Shown here piece after piece: positions 25,801 to 34,000 of a DNA stretch of 64,000 nt. The position numbers and the translations under genes were made by a program. Positions within the stretch are counted from its first letter, which is position 1. Each line of letters begins with the position of its first letter. Origin of the DNA: Microcoleus sp036705565 (GTDB taxonomy: Bacteria; Cyanobacteriota; Cyanobacteriia; Cyanobacteriales; Microcoleaceae); the NCBI GenBank assembly GCA_036705565.1, contig JAUBUY010000036.1; one strand, written 5' to 3'. Below the pieces are notes generated by a model, which saw only the letters and a list, made by a program, of their open reading frames with translations, did no database searches and was not told the origin of the DNA.

Positions 25801-26235
25801 TGTATGCGGAAGTTAGTTTTCTCAGATACAGAAATGTTTTATCGTGAGCTAAAGACAGCCTTGGAGCAAAGTGAGCAAGTTGAAGTTATTACAGACTACG
25901 AGCGATATTCAGACCTTCCAGAGAAGTTAAAAACCATTTTTGAGTTACACAAGAACAAATCGGGAGAGTGGGTAAATATAGCTACAGGCGCATTCATCCC
26001 TTCTTCTGCTGGAGTTACTACAATTAACTACTCTGCCCTCTATATTTTTGCTGGTGCAGGTGCAGGTGCTATTCTTGGATTTATAGTTGGTGGCCCTGTT
26101 GGAGCAGCAGTTGGCGCTGGTATCGGAGCCTTAGCTGGAACTGTTGCTGTTGCGACATCAAGCGGAAGGCATCATGTAGATATAGAAATTGAGGCGAATG
26201 GTAAACTCCGGCTTAAGATTAGCCCAATCGATTGA
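25795..26235 (+). CDS. Glycine-zipper membrane protein lodged in a CRISPR remnant
   Basis: 146 residues (or 143 from the ATG at 25804). An N-terminal polar domain (~1-70: KLVFSDTEMFYRELKTALEQ, YERYSDLPEKLKTIFELHKN) is followed by a glycine-zipper hairpin at ~85-125 (GAGAGAILGFIVGGPVGAA, GAGIGALAGTVAVA) and a short beta tail (HVDIEIEANGKLRLKISP). It has no signal peptide. I recognise no named family; the build resembles small membrane-permeabilising effectors such as those near 9163. The first ATG is within the partial CRISPR repeat, so the present 5' end was made by the rearrangement. The gene lies between a half repeat and three full repeats. Confidence 0.6.
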   Translation: MECMRKLVFSDTEMFYRELKTALEQSEQVEVITDYERYSDLPEKLKTIFELHKNKSGEWVNIATGAFIPSSAGVTTINYSALYIFAGAGAGAILGFIVGGPVGAAVGAGIGALAGTVAVATSSGRHHVDIEIEANGKLRLKISPID

Positions 26236-26246
26236 ACAACGTGACA

Positions 26247-26438
26247 CTCCCCACTCGCTGGGGAAACTAATTGAATGGAAAGTTTGTTAACTCTGGGGTC
26301 AAGTTTGATAATCTGTGTTGGTGATCCCCACTGGCTGGGGAAACTAATTGAATGGAAACTGACCTGCATCGGCGCAATGGTCGCACCAAATTTGTTGGCC
26401 CAACTCCCCACTCGCTGGCGAAACTAATTGAATGGAAA
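26247..26438. CRISPR. Degenerate mini-CRISPR array: three repeats, two spacers
   Basis: Repeats of 35-36 nt at 26247-26281, 26324-26358 and 26404-26438: (C)TCCCCACTCGCTGGGG then AAACTAATTGAATGGAAA. The second has one C-to-G change plus a changed first base, the third one G-to-C. Spacers are 42 and 45 nt, the usual cyanobacterial size. A short CCCCA/TGGGG stem is present. No cas genes are within the window, so the array is orphaned. Orientation could be either; read in reverse it begins GTTTCCATTCAATTAG. Confidence 0.88.
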
Positions 26439-26475
26439 CGCGCGGCCTGCACTGCGATTTTCGCGCCAATATCGA

Positions 26476-26540
26476 AGAAACCGGGTTTTTTAGCTAATCT
26501 GCTAGATAGCAAATCATTTTCGTAAAAAAACCCGGTTTCT
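26476..26540. repeat. AGAAACCGGGTTTTT foldback repeat
   Basis: AGAAACCGGGTTTTTT (26476-26491) and AAAAAACCCGGTTTCT (26525-26540) are inverted around a 33-base AT-rich centre. Its core also occurs singly near 13655 and 28205. It sits just after the CRISPR remnant and before the prxQ stop, so it could terminate that gene. Confidence 0.75.
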
Positions 26541-26557
26541 GGCCACCCGCGCGCCAC

Positions 26558-27016
26558 CTAACTTTTAATAGCTTCCAAAGTTTTGAGTGCTTCTGCAACG
26601 TGTGCTTTGAAGTCTAACATCGAGTCAAAAATATGCTTGACAATGCCTTCTTTGTCAATGACATAAGTTACTCTACCGGGCATAATCCACAGGGTAGCTG
26701 GAACTCCGTATAATTGCCGAACTTTGTTGCCAGTATCGCTCAGCAGTGTAAAGGGTAGCTGATATTTGGCAGAAAATTGCTGGTGCGATTGTTGCGAATC
26801 TTCGCTAATTCCTATGACTTCTGCGCCTGCGTCTTTGAAGACTTCGTAGCTATCTCGAAAAGCGCAAGCTTGAGTCGTGCATCCGGGTGTGTCGTCTTTG
26901 GGGTAAAAGTAGACTATGACGTTTTTTTTACCTTTAAAATCTTTGAGGCTGACTGATGTGCCAGTTTGAGATGGTAAGGTAAAATCGGGTGCGGTGTCTC
27001 CTACTTTGACGCTCAT
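26558..27016 (-). CDS. bcp: Peroxiredoxin Q / bacterioferritin comigratory protein
   Basis: 152 residues, one thioredoxin-fold AhpC/TSA domain of the PrxQ/BCP class. The peroxidatic motif is FYPKDDTPGCTTQACAFRD: the first Cys is peroxidatic and the second, five residues later, is the resolving Cys, giving an intramolecular disulfide. APDFTLPSQTG and the later PATLWIMPGRVTYVID complete the fold. It reduces H2O2 and alkyl hydroperoxides using thioredoxin. Start ATG 27016. It stands alone. Confidence 0.95.
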   Translation of the reverse strand: MSVKVGDTAPDFTLPSQTGTSVSLKDFKGKKNVIVYFYPKDDTPGCTTQACAFRDSYEVFKDAGAEVIGISEDSQQSHQQFSAKYQLPFTLLSDTGNKVRQLYGVPATLWIMPGRVTYVIDKEGIVKHIFDSMLDFKAHVAEALKTLEAIKS

Positions 27017-27120
27017 GTTTTTTTAACTTAGTAGATTTGTTGGCGTGAAATTTTAACTTTTGTTATTGTACTGTTTTTTTGAGCAATAGTTCGCAGTTGC
27101 GATCGCCCGATTCGGGAGTA

Positions 27121-27248
27121 TCTGAGATGTTGCACCATTCTCAATAAGCTTTTTAGGAACAGGCTTTTCGGCCTGTTCCACAAAGAGTGAATTTTCTTGT
27201 GGAACAGGCCGAAAAGCCTGTTCTTGAGAATGGTGCAAGATGTGAGTT
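27121..27248. mobile_element. 128-bp foldback element (copy 1)
   Basis: Core GAACAGGC(TTTTCGG)CCTGTTCCACAA with its inverse downstream, inside outer ends TTGCACCATTCTCAA / TTGAGAATGGTGCAA. Almost identical to 28217-28344 and in the same orientation; the two bracket the permease gene. Confidence 0.85.
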
Positions 27249-27264
27249 ACTACAAAGTTATTTG

Positions 27265-28161
27265 TTATCTGCCTTTGGTTAAATTTTTCAATTCCCGCCA
27301 GATTGGAGGAATTTGACCGGAGTGTGTGCGGGGCTGGGTGAGGATTCCTTGAGTAGGACTGAACAGCAATGATAGCACAAATAACCCCGATGCAACTAAA
27401 ACTATTGCGGGCCCGGATGGTAAGTTATAAAAGTAGCTGAGATACATTCCGCTAATGCTGGAAATAACTCCGATTATTGCGCCTAAAATCATTACTTGGT
27501 GCAGACGAGTGACTAGGAGATAGGCGGTACTTGCAGGTGTAATTAATAGGGACAAGACTAGCACGACGCCAACGGCTTTGAGGCTGGCAACTATTGTGAG
27601 GGCGATGAGTACCATCAGTCCGAAGTTGAGCAGGTTTACTGGTAAACCTGTTGCTTGCGCTCCTAATGGATCGAATGTGTAAAATAGCAGTTCTTTGTAA
27701 AAGAATACTACAACTAATAAGACTACGGCGACTATGACGGCTGTGTCGATCGCATCTTGGGCGGTAACGCCGAGGATGTTGCCGAAAAGAAAGTGGTTGA
27801 GGTCGATTTTGTTGTCTTTTTGGACGATCGTAATTAGGGTGATGCCGAGGGCGAAGAATGCCGAAAATACGATGCCCATCGCGGCGTCTTCTTTGATTGT
27901 CGATCGAGCTTTGATCCAAGCTATGATTACTGTACTCAAAACTCCGGCAATGAATGCGCCGATAAAAATATTTGCTCCGAGGATAAATGCGATCGCCAAT
28001 CCGGGCAAAACCGAGTGGCTGATGGCGTCTCCGAGCAAGGCCAGCCGCTGTACCATTAGGTAGCTGCCGACGATCGCGCAGACGATGCCGACGAGAATGG
28101 CAATTAGGAGCGATCGCTGCATGAATCCGTACTGTAACGGCTCAATTAAGGTTTGTATCAT
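27265..28161 (-). CDS. Metal ABC transporter permease (ZnuB/MntB/TroC type)
   Basis: 298 residues with about nine hydrophobic helices, an ABC-3 family permease. Recognised stretches are the N-terminal FMQRSLLIAILVGIVCAIVG, QRLALLGDAISHSVLPGLAI (the conserved cytoplasmic coupling and substrate-path motif with Gly-Asp-Ala-x-Ser-His), and SLKAVGVVLVLSLLITPAST. It forms the channel for Mn2+, Zn2+ or Fe2+. The partner ATPase is upstream at 28569-29378 on the same strand, but ~400 bases of repeats separate them. Normally the two genes nearly touch. The gene is bracketed by two direct copies of a 128-bp element. The reading frame is intact. Confidence 0.92.
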   Translation of the reverse strand: MIQTLIEPLQYGFMQRSLLIAILVGIVCAIVGSYLMVQRLALLGDAISHSVLPGLAIAFILGANIFIGAFIAGVLSTVIIAWIKARSTIKEDAAMGIVFSAFFALGITLITIVQKDNKIDLNHFLFGNILGVTAQDAIDTAVIVAVVLLVVVFFYKELLFYTFDPLGAQATGLPVNLLNFGLMVLIALTIVASLKAVGVVLVLSLLITPASTAYLLVTRLHQVMILGAIIGVISSISGMYLSYFYNLPSGPAIVLVASGLFVLSLLFSPTQGILTQPRTHSGQIPPIWRELKNLTKGR

Positions 28162-28216
28162 AAAATTATAAAATCACAGTTAATTAATGACTAAAAACCA
28201 AACTAACCCGGTTTGA

Positions 28217-28344
28217 TCTGAGATGTTGCACCATTCTCAATAAGCTTTTTAGGAACAGGCTTTTCGGCCTGTTCCACAAAGAGTGAATTTTCTTGTGGAA
28301 CAGGCCGAAAAGCCTGTTCTTGAGAATGATGCAAGATGTGAGTT
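28217..28344. mobile_element. 128-bp foldback element (copy 2)
   Basis: Near-identical to 27121-27248, differing at about one to two bases (GAATGATGCAAG for GAATGGTGCAAG). It lies between the ATPase and permease genes. Confidence 0.85.
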
Positions 28345-28429
28345 TGATCCGAGATTTATCGTTGCCCAATTCAAGATTATCAAAAAAACCTGGTTCAAGA
28401 GTGTAAATCCTAGATTAATGACCAATAAT

Positions 28430-28555
28430 TTCAAAGGTGGTACCCGCCACGTGATTTATCCGTGGAATCCCAAATCGAAAATCGAAAATCCTCAAGCCCC
28501 CGCATTTATCCGCGGGGTCAATCTAAAATCTAAAATCTAAAATCTAAAATCGATT
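28430..28555. mobile_element. GGTACCCGCCACG / TAAAATC repeat element
   Basis: Same family as the element in the hydrolase gene: GGTGGTACCCGCCACGTGAT, TCCGTGGAATC, CCTCAAGCCCCCG, ATCCGCGGGGTC and a terminal (TAAAATC)4. It ends ~10 bases before the ATPase stop. Confidence 0.8.
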
Positions 28556-28568
28556 GAGGGCTGGCTAA

Positions 28569-29378
28569 TTAAGCTGCTTGTCCGGCAAAGAACATTACTT
28601 GTCCGCCGTAGGCGCGGTAAAGGTTTTCTTTTGTTAGGACTTCTTGGCGGGAACCAGCGGCAATCAATTCTGTATTGAGCAAAATTAAATCGTCAAAATT
28701 GGTGATTGATTCGCCTAAGTCGTGGTTGACTACTAAGACTATTTTTCCGGCATTTGCTAGCTCGTGGAAGATGTCAAAAATAATATTTTGAGTTTTTTGG
28801 TCAACGCCGACAAACGGCTCATCAAAGCAGAAAATAGCGGCTTCTTGGGCTAATGCTCTCGCTAGAAATACTCGCTGTTGCTGTCCGCCAGAAAGTTGTC
28901 CGATCGGTCTGTCTTTGTAAGCACTCATGCCTACTCTTTCTAAGGCATCGGCAGCGGTGCGGCGGCTAGCTGCCGAGAAGCGGCGAAACCATCCGGCTTT
29001 TCTGACTCTTCCCATCATCACGACATCCCAAACGGTGGCGGGATAGTTCCAGTCAATTTGCGATCGCTGGGGCACGTAGGCTACTGTTTCGAGTCGATCG
29101 GCGATCGCTTCTTCGCCCCAGGTAACAGTGCCGCGATCGGCGGGAATTAAGCCCAACATTGCTTTGATTAGGGTGCTTTTGCCGGCACCGTTGGGGCCAA
29201 TAATACCCGTCAGCCTTCCCGGTTTGACGGAAAGATTGATATCTCTGAGTGCCTCTACCGTGCGGTAGTTTACTGCTAAGTGCTTAACAGCGATAATTTC
29301 AGTGTCCGTAGCGCTGTCTTTGAGGTGGCAAACCATTTTAGACCAAGGATTCTCGTTGGGCAAGGCGGCGGTATTCAT
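28569..29378 (-). CDS. Metal ABC transporter ATP-binding protein
   Basis: 269 residues. A complete ABC ATPase: Walker A IIGPNGAGKSTL, Q-loop VAYVPQRSQIDW, signature LSGGQQQRV, Walker B AIFCFDEPFVGVD, H-loop LVVNHDL. The N-terminal ~30 residues (MNTAALPNENPW) are an extension. The Q-loop sequence with WNYPATVWDVVMMGR is characteristic of Mn/Zn/Fe (cluster A-I) transporters. It powers the permease encoded at 27265-28161. The substrate-binding lipoprotein is divergent at 29481, leaving a ~100-base shared promoter region (29379-29480). Confidence 0.93.
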   Translation of the reverse strand: MNTAALPNENPWSKMVCHLKDSATDTEIIAVKHLAVNYRTVEALRDINLSVKPGRLTGIIGPNGAGKSTLIKAMLGLIPADRGTVTWGEEAIADRLETVAYVPQRSQIDWNYPATVWDVVMMGRVRKAGWFRRFSAASRRTAADALERVGMSAYKDRPIGQLSGGQQQRVFLARALAQEAAIFCFDEPFVGVDQKTQNIIFDIFHELANAGKIVLVVNHDLGESITNFDDLILLNTELIAAGSRQEVLTKENLYRAYGGQVMFFAGQAA

Positions 29379-29480
29379 GGCGGTGAGTCTATCTCCTTTT
29401 TATTAAGTTTACTGTAAAAATGAAAAGAATATGAAATCATCGGTAAATAGGAATAATCTGGAACGCACGAGAGGTAGATA

Positions 29481-30848
29481 ATGGGACAGTGCAAGCTCGA
29501 AACCCCTCAAACCATAGGTTTGGCGGCGAAAATCTCAAGTCGGTTAAAACTGATATCTTCCACCCTTCTCAAGAACGGGCAAGATGCCCGTTCCACAAAG
29601 AGTGAGTTTTCTGGTGGGGTGGGCATCCTGCCCGTCAAGAACGGGCAAGATGCCCGTTCCACAAAGAGTGAGTTTTCTTGTGGGGTGGGCATCCTGCCCG
29701 CCCAGAACGGGCAAGATGCCCGTTCCACAAAGAGTGAGTTTTCCTGTGGAACAGGCATCTTGCCTGTTCCTAAACAAGTTATTGAGAATGGTGCAAGATG
29801 TGAGTTAAAACCGACGGCGATTGTGAAGCAATCCGATAAAGGGGAGTTTAGCCGTGAGTCGGGGATTGAAACCGCCGCCCCTGGATGGGACAAGTCCAAG
29901 GCATTTTGGATTAGAACTATTGCTTGCGGCATTTTGACTGTGGGTTTATTTAGTTGCGCTCAAACCCAGGGCGATCGCCTCTCTCCACAGGCAGATGCTA
30001 AACCCAAGGTAGTTGCTACCAGCACAATTATTGAGGATTTGACCGATCGAGTAGCGGGCGACGAAATTCAGTTAACAGGAATTTTGCAGCCGGGAACCGA
30101 TCCTCACGTTTACGAACCGGTGCCAAAAGATTCTCAAGCTTTAGAACAAGCTAACTTAATTTTGTATAACGGTTACAATTTGGAACCGGGATTAATTAGG
30201 ATGATGAATGCCGCCGGAATTAAGGCGAGGAAATTAGCAGTGGGGGAAGTTGTCAAGCCTTTGCTACTGAATAAAGAAGGCAATACTGTACCCGATCCGC
30301 ACGTTTGGGGAAATGTGGAAAATGCCGTTCAAATGGTGGAAGCGATTCGGGATGCGCTAATCGAACTGTCGCCGGAAGATCGGGAGAAGTTTACGCAGAA
30401 TGCTGTGAAACTTACTGAAGAGTTAAAACGCTTGGATAGTTGGATAGAACAACAGATTAAAACTATTCCCGAAAATCAGCGCAAATTAGTCACAAGTCAC
30501 GATGCTTTTCAATATTACAGCCGCGCCTACGGATTGGGAGAGGCTAACAGTTTGATCGGGATTAGTACCGAGGAACAGCCGAGCGCTCAAACGGTGCAAA
30601 AGTTAGTAGAATCGGTGAAAGCTGCGGGAGTTCCTGCTATTTTTGCCGAAACTACAATTAACCCGCAACTGATTAGAACAGTGGCGGAGGAAGCGGGGGT
30701 GAAATTGGCGGCGCAGCAACTTTATTCCGATTCGATTGGAACCCCCGGAAGCGAGGGTGATTCTTATGTGAAAATGATGTCGGCTAATACTCGCGCCATC
30801 GTCGAAGCTTTGGGGGGGAAATACACGCCGTTTGAAGTTAGCAAGTAG
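29481..30848 (+). CDS. Metal-binding lipoprotein of the ABC transporter (TroA-like), with repeat-derived N-terminus
   Basis: 455 residues as read. The solute-binding domain starts near residue 170: KVVATSTIIEDLTDRVAGDE, TDPHVYEP, DPHVWGN, TSHDAFQYYSRAYG, AETTINP, LYSDSIG. The probable metal ligands are His, His, His and Asp, as in TroA/ZnuA; MntC/PsaA types have Glu at the third position, so Zn or Zn/Mn is more likely than strict Mn. A lipoprotein signal with lipobox LFSC is at ~147-160, far from the apparent start. Between lie three 66-bp repeat units translated as NGQDARSTKSEFS...GILP. Real translation may start at a GTG near 29822. Divergent from the ATPase gene. Confidence 0.88.
   Translation: MGQCKLETPQTIGLAAKISSRLKLISSTLLKNGQDARSTKSEFSGGVGILPVKNGQDARSTKSEFSCGVGILPAQNGQDARSTKSEFSCGTGILPVPKQVIENGARCELKPTAIVKQSDKGEFSRESGIETAAPGWDKSKAFWIRTIACGILTVGLFSCAQTQGDRLSPQADAKPKVVATSTIIEDLTDRVAGDEIQLTGILQPGTDPHVYEPVPKDSQALEQANLILYNGYNLEPGLIRMMNAAGIKARKLAVGEVVKPLLLNKEGNTVPDPHVWGNVENAVQMVEAIRDALIELSPEDREKFTQNAVKLTEELKRLDSWIEQQIKTIPENQRKLVTSHDAFQYYSRAYGLGEANSLIGISTEEQPSAQTVQKLVESVKAAGVPAIFAETTINPQLIRTVAEEAGVKLAAQQLYSDSIGTPGSEGDSYVKMMSANTRAIVEALGGKYTPFEVSK
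29571..29806. repeat. Three 66-bp tandem repeats inside the metal-binding lipoprotein gene
   Basis: Units begin at 29571, 29637 and 29703 (AAGAACGGGCAAGATGCCCG) with period 66, so each adds exactly 22 codons. The last unit ends in the outer sequence ATTGAGAATGGTGCAAGATG shared with the 128-bp elements at 27121 and 28217. It belongs to the same family, expanded in tandem. Confidence 0.88.
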
Positions 30849-30851
30849 CAA

Positions 30852-31062
30852 GTAGGGTGCGTCAATCGATTTTAGATTTTAGATTTTAGATTTTAGATTG
30901 AAGCCTTGACCCCACGGATAAATTGGGGGGCGTGTTTATCGGATACAGGTTTTCTATTTCTGGACGGATGAATCCGGGGGCTTGTATCCTGATGCTTTCG
31001 GTCATCCTTGATTCCCAATCTAAAATCTAAAATCTAAAATCTAAAATAGTCTGACGCACCTA
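30852..31062. mobile_element. Nested repeat elements after the lipoprotein gene
   Basis: Outer ends AGTAGGGTGCGTCA and TGACGCACCTAC are the family at 15910. Inside are inverted TTTTAGAT / ATCTAAAA arrays and the CCACGGATAAAT, GGACGGATGAATCCGGGGGC motifs of the 12312 family. One element probably inserted in the other. Confidence 0.7.
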
Positions 31063-31068
31063 CAATTT

Positions 31069-34000
31069 TCAGTTTACCTGCTTCGACAAAATTAAATTGA
31101 GCACGTTCAATTCGTTGGAACTTAAAAGATATTTATCTGTAAAAATCTTTTCTCGACTTTGCTCTAAACTGTAGCTTCTAAACACGATAAATGGGAAATC
31201 TCGATACTTGTGTCCGATCGGCATTACACTGTCTATAGGGTAGATCGATCGCACATAAGCCGACAAAATATCCCGAAACCGCCTATCTTCCGGTTCTTCC
31301 AGTTGGCTGTCAGCAAAATACTCCTGCATCTCCTCCCCGCTGACAAAAGCAAACAGCGGTATGGCATAATAGCGATCGAACTGCTGACTCTGCTCTTCAA
31401 AATACTGAGTTTTCTCGACTTCGCTGTTGAGAAATTGCAAAAGCTCGATCGCACCTCCTCTTATAGCCGATATTACATTCTCCGGGGACGAATCGCTATC
31501 CCTAATTAGACACATTTTGTGCAGCAACTTCTTCTCTAGACATTCCTTAATTTCTCGATGCAGCCGCATCTGGTATGTTTCTACCAAATTTTGCTTAGCT
31601 AGAGGTACGAGCAACAAACTACCGCAAACATGACCGATTTCTAAATTATCATAGCTCAACAAACCATCAAGAGGATTGCACTTTTCCAAAAACTTACGAT
31701 TAAAATCGTCCCGCATTTCCAGATAAAAATCGCCCTTTTGACGAGACTTATCAGAATTTTTCAAAACATAATCCCCGCGACTCAAAAGCTGTTCCAGACT
31801 CGTATAAACCTCCTTAAACAACATATTTCCTCGCTGGCTCTCGCTCTTTAATGTCTTAATTAGAGCCGCCATTTTGCTGCTAAATGTATCCCCTACTGCG
31901 GAAACCGACTTACCGCCGATGGGAATCATCAAAAACTTTTCCCTACCTAAATAACCGTATCCCGAAATTCGCGTCATCACCGCCGTCTTCAGAATTAGCA
32001 ATAAATTCAACAAACTCAATTTGCTTTCTTGCAGGGAAAGTTCCGCATCATCAGCGTAATAAACTGCGGTATCAGATAGGTAAAAAACTAATTCTTTGTC
32101 TTCACCATCAAGGGTTTTACCGTTGTCATATTCTCCGCGTCCCCGATAAATCACCTGTATGATTTCCATGAGATTTTTCTCAATCTGAAAGCGGGGAATA
32201 TCAACTAAAATATGCTTAGTTTTCGGGAAAGAAAGTCCGCGACTTCCCGATGCAGTCATAAAGATTACTTTAGCTGTATTTTTGTATTTCTGTATTTTTT
32301 CTTTCTCGTCTTCCGAGATATTCGCGTGAATTTCCAGATAACCGGTAAACTGCTCAAACTTTTCGCGACTAGCTTTAATTTTTTCAATTAATTCTGCCAA
32401 TCTTTGCTTGTTTTGAATATATACTATAATTTGTTCGACACCAGGGATTGCTAATCGCTGATTGATATCCTCAATTATTTCAGACTGTACCCGCTTTACT
32501 AAATTACTATTTTGTTTTAAAGGTGCATCTTCCTGATATTTCACACTTTCTACAAATACCTTGTAAGTGATATCTAAACTGCGCGCCGGGTAGGAATTCG
32601 CATTAATAACCTTGGCAGCTAGATTGTTAAAGTTAAAAGGAATAACTTGTAAAGGTTGAATTTCTTCAGAATCTTTCGCTAACTTTTTAAAATAGATTTT
32701 GTCCGGTTCCGGTGACGTGTTATCAAGGTGTTGTTTAATCACATCGCAGTCCACAATCGAAGCATCTGCGACAATAATTTTAGTATTAAAGCCGTGTTCC
32801 AGCTTGTGTAACTCATGTTTTTTGACAATCTTGCCAATTCCGGCTAAAAACTCAACGCCACCATCATCTCCCGTAATTTCATCTATCATAATAAAAATAT
32901 GTTTGATGCGACTGGATATTTCTTGCATTTTTCCAGAAATAACTTTTTTTGCGATTTGATTGTAAGTATCTTGAAATATTTTTTCTAAATGCTCTAGGGT
33001 ATTTTGTCGGTTTTCTTTCATCTTCACCGATTGAATAGAAACTGTAGCTACGATATTACTAGATACCTGCTCATTGATCAGCGCGTATATACCTTCGCAA
33101 ATGCTCTTGAGCACTCCATTTCCTTTGGGGTTAACGGGTTTAATTACTGTTTCTCCCTTTTTTTCAAGTTCTGATTGATGATATTCCTTCCTCTGAATTT
33201 CTGAATTATCCTTGAGGTAGCGAACAGTTTTTTTGGTGAAATCTTTGCGATAGCTATTCGATGCGTACTTGACGGTACAGTGTCCTGAATTACTTTTGAT
33301 GATATCGGCGTTAGTGTTGATACAAAATAATCGATCGTCGCACAGCAAACCAGTATTTTTATCTTTGAATTTTTCGATAATATCCAAGTTTACTTGCTTG
33401 CGGGGACTGACGTACAGAAATAAGAAACCGTCGTCGATATGGCTGCTTAGGAAATTGGCGATCGCAGTTGTTTTCCCAATTCCCGGATTCCCCGTCAAAA
33501 AGATATAACTTTCATCAGATTGAAGCGCTTTCACAATCAATTGAGCATGAGCATTTCTCAGATGTAATCCGCGATCGATTTGCAAATCATTTGCCAGTTT
33601 ATCTGATATAATATCTATGGAATTAGCAAAATTATCAATCCGCTCTGTATGAGGTACAGGTTCAGTGACATTTTTACCAATTCCTAACAGAGCATCAACA
33701 AAATTTTTGCCTTCTTTAAAACTGCGAGCCGCGTTTAGTTGAACAACATCCAAAACTTCGCTGCGAGCATCGCTAATCTCTTTACCTTTCGCTTCATTCT
33801 GGTAAATTTGGGCACAAGTTGCTAATAACTTAATTTTGTCCTTGCGTAGGGAAATAGCGCTAATATTGCGATCGCTATAACCGACAACATTCAACAAAAC
33901 CTCAGCATCATGAGGAATAATACCAGTTGTTTGCAGAAAACCGTAGAAGCTGTGAGCGTAGCTACCCGCCTGAATCAACTTAGCGCTTTCCTTATCCTTA

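Noticed and set aside
28283..28540. 85-codon plus-strand frame
   Set aside because: It is made by translating two repeat elements and their spacer.
29544..29932. Overlapping frames on both strands with CGTGILPV-type peptides
   Set aside because: They are alternate readings of the 66-bp repeats; only the frame joined to the metal-binding domain has support.
29481..30848. Strict manganese assignment (MntC) for the binding protein
   Set aside because: The third metal ligand position is His (TSHDAF), as in TroA/ZnuA, not the Glu of MntC/PsaA, so the metal is left open.
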